A stretch of DNA of 58,018 nucleotides, taken from the NCBI GenBank assembly GCA_029260755.1, contig JAJDCQ010000209.1, positions 1 to 58,018 on the forward strand, given 5' to 3'. A program made the translations under genes and the position numbers. Shown here in pieces: positions 16,358 to 25,051 of this stretch; position 1 is the stretch's first letter, and each line of letters begins with the position of its first letter. The stretch comes from Planctomycetota bacterium. Its GTDB lineage: Bacteria; Planctomycetota; J058; JAJDCQ01. The notes beneath the pieces were generated by a model. The model searched no databases. It was not told the DNA's origin and saw only the letters and a list, made by a program, of their open reading frames with translations.

Positions 16358-17458
16358 CTACTCGTCGGTGAGCCGCGCAAGCAATACGAGATCGTCTGCA
16401 AGGGACTCGACGACCTCGCCGCGCCCCTTCGGCGTTCCGTGGCCTTGTTGGTCGACCACGTAGGGGTCGCCGCTCGCAAGCAGCGCGACTCGGTCGATGA
16501 TTGAGAAAGCCGACGCGGCGATCCGCTGGCTTCGCACTGGAGAATCGTCCCGGGAGGCGGATTCGATCCTTGCTCGGCTATCGCTGCGAACGCTCTGGAG
16601 TCCTCCTAGTCGATCACCAAACTCCGCGTGAAGGACACGGAACACAGCGCGTTCAATTCGGAGTCGCAACGGATAGCTTAGGTTGGATGGTCGTCCCCGG
16701 ATTGTATTCTCGGCTGCGACGAGGACCTGCCGCGACGTGACTGGCCCTTCTCCGCTCGGCCTCTCTAGGTTCGACGTCCCGGGTAGAGATAGCGCACAGA
16801 ATCGAACCAACTCCTCAACATCGGTCACCAGCTGGGCCACCTCGACAGGACCGAGAGTCGACGGCGACGCGGAGTCGCGAACATAGCTTACGTGAAATGC
16901 GGAGAGTCGGTCGAAACTCGCCCTGGAAAGTGGAAGGTTCGGATGGAGCCCCCGAGCGCCACTGTATGCCCCACTCCTTCCAAACGCCGGCTTCCCTCCT
17001 GCCATCGTGAGAAGTAGACACGCGTTTCTGCTGGCGACGAAGAGCGCATGAAGATCGACAGGCAGGAGCCTCTTGCCCACCACGAAGTCAGCCCGTACGT
17101 CGGCTACGATCTTCGCGTAGCATGCAAGGTCCCGAGCGTAGCCGTTGTAAGTGCGAAGGCTATTCCCTAGGAGATCTCGAACAAAGCCACCTGGATCCTC
17201 GAGTATCACGCCTTCGAGGCGAAGATGCCAAAGGAACAACGACCCACGCTCCGCCATGTACGTCGCTGCTGACTCCGAGTAGACGCAAACCGACGCCGCG
17301 TCGGTATCGAACCGACGAGCTAGTTCCTCTCGGACGCGCGGTCGTTCGTAAATCCCGATGAAGTTGACGAAGACGCAGATGTCACGGTCCGAGAGAGCGT
17401 CGCCATCGCCTCGCGCCTGCGATCCGAACAGAACAACACCCACCCGATTAGGAGTCAC
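16358..17458 (-). CDS. Nucleotidyltransferase-fold protein paired with an ion channel
   Basis: The 366-residue product begins with a DNA polymerase beta-type nucleotidyltransferase motif: LFGSQARGDGDALSDRD within residues 10-26, i.e. the GSxxRG box followed by the DxD metal pair in a hydrophobic strand. The third acidic residue of the family is not obvious (SVCVYS sits where it might be). The remaining 300 residues are mainly helical, with no membrane segment and no HEPN RxxxxH motif that I can pick out. The GTG start is one base after the TAG of the channel gene, so the two form a tight operon. G+C and codon choice are clearly below the flanks. Known relatives transfer nucleotides to proteins, tRNA or antibiotics, or act in toxin-antitoxin pairs. 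The substrate here is unknown. Confidence 0.8.
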   Translation of the reverse strand: MTPNRVGVVLFGSQARGDGDALSDRDICVFVNFIGIYERPRVREELARRFDTDAASVCVYSESAATYMAERGSLFLWHLRLEGVILEDPGGFVRDLLGNSLRTYNGYARDLACYAKIVADVRADFVVGKRLLPVDLHALFVASRNACLLLTMAGGKPAFGRSGAYSGARGLHPNLPLSRASFDRLSAFHVSYVRDSASPSTLGPVEVAQLVTDVEELVRFCALSLPGTSNLERPSGEGPVTSRQVLVAAENTIRGRPSNLSYPLRLRIERAVFRVLHAEFGDRLGGLQSVRSDSRARIESASRDDSPVRSQRIAASAFSIIDRVALLASGDPYVVDQQGHGTPKGRGEVVESLADDLVLLARLTDE

Positions 17459-17459
17459 G

Positions 17460-18347
17460 CTATCTCGCTAGCCGACGATAGACCGCAGCCACAAAGAAAC
17501 CCCATATCGTAATGCCGACGAGCGCCATGAGAGTACCGAGGCCGCGAGCTCCGTCGCTCGCGGGAGCAATGTCTCCGAAGCCAACTGTCGTCATTGCGAT
17601 GATCGTAAAGTACAACGACTCAGGGAACGACAGCGGTCTGAGAGTCCCATTGTCTAGAGCAACGGCGAACGTCACCTCGAAGTACCAAGTGATGCTCGCT
17701 AGAGCAAGGATGACAATTACGACGTTTAGCGCGAGTGTCCGAATGCTAAGGCCGTAACCCCAGAATATGTTCTCACATGCATGACAAGACCATCTGAAGA
17801 ACTCAACCCACCGTTTCCAACCGTTGTAGCGCTGCTCGTAGTAGGCTGCTGAGTGGGAGAATCGGTTCCAGAATTCGTACCGTTGCGCCTTGAGCTCCAA
17901 AAGAAGCAGGCTCTTCGCCCGCACGTCGTCGCCCTCGCTCGCTGCGTTCTGACGGAGGGACCGAAGGACCTGGAATCGCAGGTTGGTCATTCCAGGAAGG
18001 GTCTTTAGGATCGAGTCATAGTTGATCTTGCACCTGTCAAACGAGACGTACCAGAGCTTGCAGCGGTCGAACGTCGCGTACGCAAGATTGCACTCGATGA
18101 ATCGCGTCCCCGTGAAGTCAACTTCGACGAGCGTGGAGTTTCGAAGATTGACGTGCTTGAGTGTTGAATGCGTGAGCTCACTCTTCTTGATCGTGGCATG
18201 TCGAAGCCAGACGTCGTCGAGGTGGCTGCAGTCGAGAGTGAGCTCCTCGATCTCCGTGTGCTGATCGACCTTGTCGTGCTCAATCCGGACACGGTGTAGC
18301 GTCTCGTTGGACTTGAGCTTCTGGGCACTCTCTGGCGTCAGTGGCAT
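17460..18347 (-). CDS. Pentapeptide-repeat two-transmembrane potassium channel
   Basis: The 295-residue product has two parts. Residues about 35-110 form pentapeptide repeats with the A(D/N)Lxx pattern (LRHATIKKSELTHSTLKHVN, then LRNSTLVEVDF and CNLAYATFDRCKL), predicting a right-handed beta-helix. A helical segment follows. The C-terminal part has a first membrane helix (LALNVVIVILALASITWYF), a pore helix, the K+ selectivity filter TVGFGD (near residue 260) and a second helix (LGTLMALVGITIWGFFVAAV). It is therefore a KcsA-type pore with a pentapeptide sensor or scaffold domain. ATG at 18347 has GAGG about 10 bases upstream. The nucleotidyltransferase gene begins one base after its stop. Two 60-base lines in this gene are 53% and 58% G+C against about 77% in a core kinase gene line. 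Confidence 0.9.
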   Translation of the reverse strand: MPLTPESAQKLKSNETLHRVRIEHDKVDQHTEIEELTLDCSHLDDVWLRHATIKKSELTHSTLKHVNLRNSTLVEVDFTGTRFIECNLAYATFDRCKLWYVSFDRCKINYDSILKTLPGMTNLRFQVLRSLRQNAASEGDDVRAKSLLLLELKAQRYEFWNRFSHSAAYYEQRYNGWKRWVEFFRWSCHACENIFWGYGLSIRTLALNVVIVILALASITWYFEVTFAVALDNGTLRPLSFPESLYFTIIAMTTVGFGDIAPASDGARGLGTLMALVGITIWGFFVAAVYRRLAR

Positions 18348-18557
18348 AGACTCGCGACCTCAAGCGCTTGTTGTCTGTGTAGTCGACCGCCGATCCAACT
18401 CGCGAACACGATCGGCACTGCGGACTCTTCGATCATCATCACTGCACTGCGTCACGGAAATCAAGAGCGCGCTCGAGCTCCTCGGGATTGCCGATGAGCA
18501 CAAGCGGACCGTGACCAAGGTCAGGGCGTGCAGAAACACTGATGCCATCACCACCCT

Positions 18558-19460
18558 CTACGATTGCGGTCGACAGCCCTTCCCAGAAGGTTGGCGCTCG
18601 CTCACCGGCGACCTCCGAGTACCTGCGTCTGTGCGTCTGACGTGGGGAGGATCGGCCCGCCCGCCATGGCCTTCGCGAATGGGGTCGCCGTAGCCGAGCA
18701 GCCAAGGGACGAGCTCCTCGTAGACGGCGTTCTCGACCGGCACGACGTCGGTCTCATCCTCCAGCTTCGCATCTGCTGCCTGAGTACGGGCGCGCGCCAG
18801 CGCGTGGCACGCGGCGGCGGCGGCCTCCGAGGCCATTCGCTGGCATACGTCGAGCGTGTCGGGGACCGGGGGAAGCCCGAGGAGGGCGGCGAGCTCCGCC
18901 GCCTCTTCGGTCGGAGGGACGTCGGACTGGTAGGCGGCGTTCGTAGCACAGTAGAGCGAGCGAGCGGCGAGCTGCAGCGCAGAGCCCGCCTCGGCGTTCA
19001 CCATGACCGACTCGGTCGCGATCAGCGCGGGCTGCACCTCCGACGCCCGACCGCCCTGGGTCAGAAAGGCCTCCACCGCGAGGAGCGGATCGAGGGGCAG
19101 CGCGGCGATCGCCTCGGCCTCGGTCCCTCCGAGGCCCTCGACGTGCTCCTTCCAGAGAGGCAAGACCGCTCGGGAAGCCGCGAGCGCCACGCGGACCAGC
19201 CCTTCGGGACCCAGATCTCGCCCGACGGCGAACAGCCACGGCCAGAACTCGTCGGCCCACTCTTCGGCCGCCTCCGAGGCGAACTCGGGCGACTCCAACC
19301 CGATGCACGCTGCCTCGTGCCCGAGGAGCGCCGCGGTTTCCAGACGCCCCTGCGCCAGCTCACCCTCGCGCACGCGTTGGCGCAACCAGGCCGCTTCGTC
19401 CTCGTCGGCGCCACTCTGCTTCCAGACCCGCTCCAGCTCCCGCAGGCGCTCGTCACTCAT
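18558..19460 (-). CDS. Hypothetical helical protein, C-terminus apparently frameshifted
   Basis: The 300-residue frame starts MSDERLRELERVWKQSG with GGGAG five bases before the ATG. The N-terminal stretch (LRELERxW, DEAAWLRQRVREGEL, ETAALLGHEAA) resembles a family of unknown function I associate with Planctomycetota and Myxococcota. The rest is Ala/Glu/Leu-rich and helical. After LGYGDPIREGHGGR the frame turns into an Arg/Pro-rich tail typical of the wrong frame. In another frame a protein-like continuation (RYSEVAGERAPTFWEGLSTA to ALDFRDAVQ) runs to a stop at 18439. The intact gene was probably about 340 residues and ended there. Function unknown. It marks the far side of the low-GC block. 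Confidence 0.6.
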   Translation of the reverse strand: MSDERLRELERVWKQSGADEDEAAWLRQRVREGELAQGRLETAALLGHEAACIGLESPEFASEAAEEWADEFWPWLFAVGRDLGPEGLVRVALAASRAVLPLWKEHVEGLGGTEAEAIAALPLDPLLAVEAFLTQGGRASEVQPALIATESVMVNAEAGSALQLAARSLYCATNAAYQSDVPPTEEAAELAALLGLPPVPDTLDVCQRMASEAAAAACHALARARTQAADAKLEDETDVVPVENAVYEELVPWLLGYGDPIREGHGGRADPPHVRRTDAGTRRSPVSERQPSGKGCRPQS

Positions 19461-19727
19461 GAGTGCTCCCATCTTCTCCCAGAGGCGCCGGCCGATCGAT
19501 CCTAACTCAGCGTCGACGAGCTCGTCAGCGCGAGGTCACGCGCTCCGAACCGGTTCGGAGAGCGGCCACCCGTCACGGTCGACGCTCTCTGCCGAAGCTG
19601 AACGCTCTACGTCCGCCACGTCAGCGGATGCACACGTAGAACGCGCGCCCACGGGGACGTGCGGTCCCCGCCGTCTGACCGGCTAGACTGTCGCTTGCGT
19701 AGAAGATCGGCGCGCGATATCCGTCCG

Positions 19728-20495
19728 TCAGCCGAGACGGCGGACCATCAGAATCCCGACGCCGGTGGCAAGCGCCAGGAGAACCAAGACGTTCGGCTCG
19801 GGCACGGTCGCGGTCAGGGGCGCGAGCGTCAAGGACACCGATGCGCTCTGGATCGCGTCGGCCGGAAAGGTGGGTTGGGGGAAGCGCGGGTTGTCGAAGT
19901 TGTCCTGCACTCCGAGCTCGAGAAAGAACAGGTACTCGAATCCCGCCGTCAGAGAGTACGAACGCTCGTGGCGACTCTGACCGTCCCAAGTGTCGAGCAG
20001 CCCACCGATGAACTGCGTGTCCTCGACTGCGGCGAACACCTCTTCGCGCTCGTAGAGCTGCAGGCGGCCGCGATAACCGTAGCCAGGCCCGCCCGGATCG
20101 GTGTGCGCGAAATCATCCAGGACGAGGTCCAGGACCGAGCTCTGCTCGGGCCTGAAGCGAAGGTGGAGCGTCCAGAGAGCGAAATCGTTGTCCACGCCTC
20201 CCGCGAACGCCGACAAGACGACGTCGGCGGAGAGGGCGAGCGAATCCGAGCCCTGAGCGTAGGACGTGTTCGAGACCTCGGTCTGCACCACAGTCCGATC
20301 GAACTGGCCCAGAGGAGCGAGGAGCGTCAGGTCATCTTGCACTTGCTGGGCGGGCGGGCCCGGCCCGGCGTTCGTGCTGGACAGAAGCGACGTCGCGCTC
20401 GTCACCGTCACCGCACGCGCCGTCGAGACGGCGGCGTGGCATAGAAGAAATGCGGCGAGACCGAGCCAGAGGCGGCTCGAGTGGCGGTTGCGCAT
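19728..20495 (-). CDS. PEP-CTERM anchored secreted protein
   Basis: The 255-residue product has a signal peptide (MRNRHSSRLWLGLAAFLLCHAAVSTARA). The mature part is beta-rich and acidic (FRPEQSSVLDLVLDDFAHTD, RGRLQLYEREEVFAA). It ends with the PEP-CTERM sorting signal VPEPNVLVLLALATGVGI followed by VRRLG. Such tails are processed by an EpsH/exosortase-type transpeptidase and are common on envelope or matrix proteins. The start at 20495 is fixed by the signal peptide, since upstream sequence in the same frame belongs to other truncated genes. No enzymatic motif is visible. Confidence 0.85.
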   Translation of the reverse strand: MRNRHSSRLWLGLAAFLLCHAAVSTARAVTVTSATSLLSSTNAGPGPPAQQVQDDLTLLAPLGQFDRTVVQTEVSNTSYAQGSDSLALSADVVLSAFAGGVDNDFALWTLHLRFRPEQSSVLDLVLDDFAHTDPGGPGYGYRGRLQLYEREEVFAAVEDTQFIGGLLDTWDGQSRHERSYSLTAGFEYLFFLELGVQDNFDNPRFPQPTFPADAIQSASVSLTLAPLTATVPEPNVLVLLALATGVGILMVRRLG

Positions 20496-20533
20496 CCAAG
20501 AGGTTCTGGCCTGCTGCCTTGGGGCTGCGGTCA

Positions 20534-20826
20534 TCACCGTCGTCGGCGGAGAAGAACGACCGAGCCGACGAGCAAGGCGAGCACTCCCGGCTCGGGGACG
20601 GCCGTGACGCCCGCGCTGATGCGCACTTCGTCGATGTCGCCGGTCCAGCCGAGAAACCCATTCGGAAGGAAGCTGCCGACGAGCAGCTCGCCGTTCGACC
20701 GGTAGGCGATGTCGGTCTCGGTCGTGAAGTCGGCGATTCTCGAGCCACTCCCCGCCTCGATACCGTCGACGAAGAGGCGCACCGTCGCGCCGTCGAACGA
20801 GCCGCGGACGTGATGGCACCTCCCTC
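20534..20826 (-). pseudogene. 5'-truncated PEP-CTERM protein with LamG-like fold
   Basis: This minus-strand fragment encodes the second half of a concanavalin/LamG-type domain (VRGSFDGATVRLFVDGIEAG, GDIDEVRISAG) followed by the PEP-CTERM tail VPEPGVLALLVGSVVLLRRRR. The conserved part begins abruptly at about 20826, and the upstream frame is non-protein-like. A plus-strand PEP-CTERM fragment begins at the same point, so the gene probably lost its 5' part in a rearrangement. Confidence 0.65.
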
Positions 20827-20985
20827 CGGATCCTGGTCGAGGGCGAGAACCAGCCCGGCGAGCATGTCGGCATCGACGACATCGCCTTGACGTCGACCGC
20901 CGTCCCCGAGCCCGCCACGTTCGGGCTCGCCGCCCTCGGTGGCGCGGCCCTGTTCGTTCGACGCCGCGCGCGACGCGCCGCCTGA
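20821..20985 (+). pseudogene. PEP-CTERM protein, only the C-terminal part left
   Basis: Reading the plus strand gives SLRILVEGENQPGEHVGIDD, then IALTSTAVPEPATFGLAALG and GAALFVRRRARRAA before a TGA. This is a normal end of a PEP-CTERM protein without a start, signal peptide or body. It is head to head with the minus-strand LamG/PEP-CTERM fragment, sharing the break point near 20823. Confidence 0.65.
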
Positions 20986-21144
20986 GCCAAACGCGCGCCC
21001 TTCCGCGTTCCTCCCGGGAGCTTCGGGGGTCAACCGTGCGACCGACCGCCGCGGAGCGCCGGTTCGGGTCCGGACCGTCGAGCCAGCCGCCGCGGCGCAC
21101 GGTCACCCTTGCGCCCTCGCCCGGCCGCGGCGAGCATCGGGGAC

Positions 21145-21525
21145 GTGAAGCCGCCGAGCCGATTCGCTTTCTTCCTCGCCCTCGTCGTGTTCACCGCCGC
21201 GACGGCGCCCGGTTGCGCGAGCGTCCTGACGGCCGTGGGGAGCGAGTGGACGCCGCCGCTGGAACCTTACAGCGGGACGCGCTGGGACGTGGCGATGATC
21301 GCGGAGACGGGCGCCGACGAGCCGACCCCCTCGACGGTCGCGGTGGTCGGGCTCGTCTCGATGGACTTTCCCCTGAGTGCGATCCTCGACACGGCGCTCC
21401 TTCCGGTGAGCCTCCCGCTCTGGCTCGCCCGCCGCGCGCGCACGTCTCCGGCCATCGTGCGTCCTCGTGGCGTCGCCGCGAGCCGGGTCGAGCCGAGCGA
21501 CGCCGTCGAACGAGAGGGGAGGTAG
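21145..21525 (+). CDS. YceK/YidQ-like lipoprotein
   Basis: The 126-residue product has a signal sequence (FAFFLALVVFTAATAPGC) ending in a cysteine, followed by ASVLTAVGSEW and PYSGTRWDVAMI. A second conserved part is MDFPLSAILDTALLPVSLP. This spacing (GC, Y-G, then the D-hPxSxhxDTxxLP motif) matches the YceK/YidQ family of small lipoproteins of unknown function. GTG at 21145 gives the best signal peptide and has GGGG just upstream. An ATG at 21109 in the same frame would add 12 residues. The acyl-anchored protein is expected at the outer face of a membrane. Confidence 0.75.
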   Translation: MKPPSRFAFFLALVVFTAATAPGCASVLTAVGSEWTPPLEPYSGTRWDVAMIAETGADEPTPSTVAVVGLVSMDFPLSAILDTALLPVSLPLWLARRARTSPAIVRPRGVAASRVEPSDAVEREGR

Positions 21526-21531
21526 ACTCGC

Positions 21532-21783
21532 GTGAGGCTGACCGCGCGCCGCTGGCCTCCCGAGGAGCACTGGCCCGTCCCGCCCGACGATGCTCCCGAA
21601 GCCCGGCGCTCACACATCCTCGGGAGGATCGCCGCCCACGATGCGTGGCGCGACGCGCAGGATCTCACCCTTCGGCTCCTCTTCGTCGTTGCCGTGATGG
21701 CTTCTCTCTTCATCGGGTTCGAGGCGCGGCTCTCGTCGAGGACGATTCGCTCCATCTGTGAGATCTACCTGTCTCGGCCGTGA
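21532..21783 (+). CDS. Small single-pass membrane protein
   Basis: This 83-residue frame starts with GTG six bases after the YceK-like gene, with GGGAGG 11 bases before it. It has a charged N-terminal half (PEEHWPVPPDDAPEARRSHI) and one hydrophobic segment (LLFVVAVMASLFIGF) near residues 49-64. I know no family for it. The short spacing suggests co-transcription with the lipoprotein gene. The call rests on the ribosome-binding site and the hydrophobic segment only. Confidence 0.5.
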   Translation: MRLTARRWPPEEHWPVPPDDAPEARRSHILGRIAAHDAWRDAQDLTLRLLFVVAVMASLFIGFEARLSSRTIRSICEIYLSRP

Positions 21784-21930
21784 ACAGGGTACGTCCTGAG
21801 ACGGGACACCCCGTCATCCGTGCGCGGGGACGCCCTGATCCGTCGGCCCCGTAACCCCCATGGCGAAATAAGCTTCGGACCGACGGGCGTCGGTCTCGGG
21901 CGTGGCACGGCATTTCCTTATCGACCGGTC

Positions 21931-23349
21931 ATGAACGTGACCTCGTCGAGTGACTCTGGATTCCACCTCAGCGACCGCGAGTCGGGGAGCGACTCGCGGA
22001 GTGGGTCGGGGACCGGATCCATCACGGCGACGGCCGAGACCCTGCCCGTCTCCGACGTCGACGGCGATGAGCCGGTCGTCGCCCGGACGCCTTCGCAGCG
22101 CCGGCGATCGCTTCTCCCCCGGATCGATGCGCCGGTCGACTTCGCCGACGGTCGATACAAGCTCCTCGGGGAGATCGGGCGCGGCGCGATGGGCCGCGTC
22201 TACCGCGCTTGGGACACCGCCCTCGAGCGGATCGTCGCGATCAAGGTCACCGACGCGAAGGGCTGGGACCGGACCGAGGAGCTCCAGCGCTTCCGGCGCG
22301 AGGCCCGGGCGGCGGCGCGGCTTCGCCACCGGGGGATCATCGCGGTCCACGACGTCATCGTCGCGCACGGCGTGACGTCGATCGTGATGGACTACATCCC
22401 CGGCAAGACTCTCCGCGAGCTCCTCTCCTGCGAGACGCTCTCGGAGACCCAGCTCCTCGAGCAGTTCTTCGAGATCGCCTCCGCGATGGAGCACGCCCAC
22501 GCGAACGGCACCGTCCATCGCGACCTCAAGCCCGAGAACGTCGTCATCGACCGGACCGGCCAGCCGCTCGTCGCCGACTTCGGCCTCGCCCGGACCTCCC
22601 AGGCCGCCTCCGACCTGAGCGGGACCGGCGAGGCGATCGGGACCCCGTTCTACATGTCGCCCGAGCAGGCCGACGGCCTGCGGGACGAGATCGGGCCGCC
22701 CACCGACGTCTGGTCGTTCGGGGCGGTCCTCTACGAGAGCTTCTGCGGGCGCCCGCCGTTCGTCGGCGAGTCGTCCCACGAGATCCTCACCGCGATCGTC
22801 GAGGGAACCCTCGAGCGCCCGCGGTCCCTGAGCCCGGACCTGAGCCGCGACCTCGAACGGTTGATCCTGAGCTGCCTCACCCGGGCCAAGGAGCGACGCC
22901 CCACGATGCGCGAGGTCGCGCGCGTCCTGAGAGAGCTCGCCACGCCGCGCCCCGATCCGATCGCCCGCCCGCCCTCGCCGGCCTCGTCCCTCATCTTGCC
23001 GGCGACCCTCGTCCTCGGCGCGCTCATCGGGGTGCTGGGGACTCTGGCCGTCCACCGCCTCTCGGCGGATCCCGAGCTCTCCGAGCCGATCGTCGAGGTC
23101 GACCGCACGCCTCCGGTCATCGACGCGACGGCCGTTCGAAGGGGCGGCGGGGTCATCGAGGTGCGCGGACGGCTCGCCGACGCCCACCCGACGAGCTTCG
23201 TCGTCGTGGAGGGCCACGCCCACCCGCTCCAACCCGACGGCACCTTCTCGGCCGACCTGCCGGCCTCGAGCGGGACGCGATCGATCGTCGTGATGGCCTA
23301 CGACGAGGCCGACAACCGGGCGCGGGTCGTGGTCGTGGTCGAGGACTGA
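21931..23349 (+). CDS. Transmembrane Ser/Thr protein kinase with exported Ig-like tail
   Basis: The 472-residue product has a Ser/Asp-rich N-terminal region (1-70) and a complete kinase domain. The domain shows GRGAMGRVY (83-91), K105 in VAIK, HRDLKPEN with D198, DFG at 216 and MSPEQ. A Pro-rich linker leads to one membrane helix (LILPATLVLGALIGVLGTLA, near 350-372). A beta-rich tail outside the membrane of about 90 residues (VDRTPPVIDATAV, VRGRLADAHPTSFVVVEGHA) ends DEADNRARVVVVVED, like a bacterial Ig or cadherin-like module. All catalytic residues are present. ATG 21931 is preferred because the preceding 37 in-frame residues look non-coding. The topology suggests sensing outside the membrane with signalling inside. 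Confidence 0.9.
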   Translation: MNVTSSSDSGFHLSDRESGSDSRSGSGTGSITATAETLPVSDVDGDEPVVARTPSQRRRSLLPRIDAPVDFADGRYKLLGEIGRGAMGRVYRAWDTALERIVAIKVTDAKGWDRTEELQRFRREARAAARLRHRGIIAVHDVIVAHGVTSIVMDYIPGKTLRELLSCETLSETQLLEQFFEIASAMEHAHANGTVHRDLKPENVVIDRTGQPLVADFGLARTSQAASDLSGTGEAIGTPFYMSPEQADGLRDEIGPPTDVWSFGAVLYESFCGRPPFVGESSHEILTAIVEGTLERPRSLSPDLSRDLERLILSCLTRAKERRPTMREVARVLRELATPRPDPIARPPSPASSLILPATLVLGALIGVLGTLAVHRLSADPELSEPIVEVDRTPPVIDATAVRRGGGVIEVRGRLADAHPTSFVVVEGHAHPLQPDGTFSADLPASSGTRSIVVMAYDEADNRARVVVVVED

Positions 23350-23402
23350 CGGCCGGAGTGTCGCGTCGTGGCGCTGGGCGCCGCGGGCCTGCTCGCTGCT
23401 TG

Positions 23403-24161
23403 CTAGCCGCGCCGGCGGCGGAGAAGCACCGCTCCGGCGCCGACGGCGAGGAGGCCCAGGGTCGCCGGCTCGGGGATGGGCGTCGGGTCGCCGAGGACGA
23501 TCAGGATGGTCCCGGAGGTCGACGCGGGCTCGCCGCCCGAGGTCCGGTTGTCGAGAACGCGCATGTCCCAGATGAACCGGTACTGACCGGGTCCGATGAC
23601 GCCGGCGTTCGTCCCGATGAACGGGTTCGTGCCGAGCGAGTAGGCGAAGTTGCTCGCGGCCTGAACCGAACCCGTCTCCTGGTAGGCCAGGACATTGTTC
23701 GGCAGATCCCGAAGCTCGGCGGCCAGCTTGAAGGCGTCGTTGGTCCCCTGCCCATTGAACGAGCCGGTGAAAGAGTAGGTCGTCGGTTGGGTGACCGTGA
23801 AGACGATCTGCGACGAGCTCACGGCCTCGTCGTTCACCTGACCGGGGAGCTGGAGGGGCGCCTGCGTCAGCGTCCCGTCGTGTTGCGTCACCTCGATCCG
23901 GAATCCATTGGGACCCTGCTGGAAGGTGAGCTGGTCGGTCGCGGTGGCGCGGCCGTTGGTGATCGTGTGGCCGAAGCTCGACGTCCAGTTGGCGTCGCCG
24001 ATCCGATCGAGGGCGGTGACCGGGTTCTGGCCGTGGTCCTGCGCCGTCACATCGACGAGACCGCCGTCGATGGTCACCGTGACGGCCTCGGCGGTCGACG
24101 CTCCGAGGATGAGGAGCGGGGTGACGACGGCGAGGAACAGGATCGGTCTGGAGGAACTCAT
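23403..24161 (-). CDS. PEP-CTERM anchored secreted protein
   Basis: The 252-residue product starts with a signal peptide (MSSSRPILFLAVVTPLLILG then ASTAEA) and ends with PIPEPATLGLLAVGAGAVLL before an Arg cluster, the PEP-CTERM signal. The body is Thr/Gln/Asn-rich with beta character (VTVTIDGGLVDVTAQD, TYSFTGSFNGQGTND, QYRFIWDMRVLDN). This resembles secreted adhesion or matrix proteins, with no catalytic motif. It is divergent from the next PEP-CTERM gene, with 187 bases between the two starts where both promoters must lie. Confidence 0.88.
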   Translation of the reverse strand: MSSSRPILFLAVVTPLLILGASTAEAVTVTIDGGLVDVTAQDHGQNPVTALDRIGDANWTSSFGHTITNGRATATDQLTFQQGPNGFRIEVTQHDGTLTQAPLQLPGQVNDEAVSSSQIVFTVTQPTTYSFTGSFNGQGTNDAFKLAAELRDLPNNVLAYQETGSVQAASNFAYSLGTNPFIGTNAGVIGPGQYRFIWDMRVLDNRTSGGEPASTSGTILIVLGDPTPIPEPATLGLLAVGAGAVLLRRRRG

Positions 24162-24348
24162 GGCGAGTATCTTACGCCCCGGACAGCTCCCCGGCAACGA
24201 CCTCCCGATCACCGCCGCATCTCGTCGGAGGCGACGCCGCTCGTGCAGAGCTCGCCCGTTGATCTCCCAAGACGGCGCTGGTAGCCTCGGCGACGTGACC
24301 ACGCTCCCACCCACCCTCGCCGTGTCCTTCTGGGTCCACCGCTCGACG

Positions 24349-25023
24349 ATGAAGGCGATGCGTCTCGCCGTCGCCGCTGCCGCCCTGACCGCGTGCGTGC
24401 TGACGCCCCGCGCCGTCGCCCACGCCTACACGATCACGGCGACCGATCCGTCGACCCTCGACTTCACGTCCGAGGCGATGCTGAACACCGGGCTCGGACT
24501 GACGCTCGGCAGCGAGGTCTTCGAGGACTTCGACGACGCGGTCGCCGACATCCCGTTCACGACCACGTCGAACCCGGCGGATCTCTTCATCTCCTCGGCC
24601 TTCCTCCCCGGGATCGCGTGGGTGGATGTCCCGCTCCTCCAGTGGAACGCGGGCACCGGGGAGACGGTGACCTTCCTCGTGCCCGGCGGCGGCACCTCGC
24701 TCTTCGGGCTCGGCATCTCCGATCAGGATCGCCTCGGTCACACGATCGCGATCAACGGCGGTCCCGAGACGGTGCTCGACGGGCTCGCGGGCTACGGCGT
24801 CGGCGGCGGGATCCCGAACGGCTACATCCTGGTCACCCCGGACGCCGGCGATCTTCCGATCACGACGGTCACGATCACGCAGCCGGCGCTGGGAGAGCGC
24901 CTCCTCTTCGATCACGTCGTCTTCCGGGCCGAACCCGTGCCCGAGCCGACGCCCACGCTCGTCGTGCTCTCGCTGGTCCTCGGACTGGCCGTCCGCTGGG
25001 GTATGGCTCGCCCCGGAGCCTGA
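24349..25023 (+). CDS. Secreted protein with PEP-CTERM-like tail
   Basis: The 224-residue product has a signal peptide (MKAMRLAVAAAALTACVLTP then RAVAHA) and a Thr/Asp/Gly-rich beta body (LTLGSEVFEDFDDAVADI, GETVTFLVPGGGTSLFGLGI). It ends VPEPTPTLVVLSLVLGLA, VRWGMARPGA, a PEP-CTERM-like tail with fewer arginines than the neighbours. It may bind ligand or surface, and no enzyme motif is visible. ATG 24358 is an alternative start that keeps the signal peptide. The longer frame upstream is an antisense shadow of the divergent gene. Confidence 0.82.
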   Translation: MKAMRLAVAAAALTACVLTPRAVAHAYTITATDPSTLDFTSEAMLNTGLGLTLGSEVFEDFDDAVADIPFTTTSNPADLFISSAFLPGIAWVDVPLLQWNAGTGETVTFLVPGGGTSLFGLGISDQDRLGHTIAINGGPETVLDGLAGYGVGGGIPNGYILVTPDAGDLPITTVTITQPALGERLLFDHVVFRAEPVPEPTPTLVVLSLVLGLAVRWGMARPGA

Positions 25024-25051
25024 CCGGCCGACCATGCCTGGAGGCACCCCG

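Noticed and set aside
16358..18347. Assigning the channel-nucleotidyltransferase pair to CBASS
   Set aside because: The nucleotidyltransferase has a GSxxRG box like minimal nucleotidyltransferases rather than a clear CD-NTase core, and no CBASS accessory genes are present. It is kept as an uncharacterised pair.
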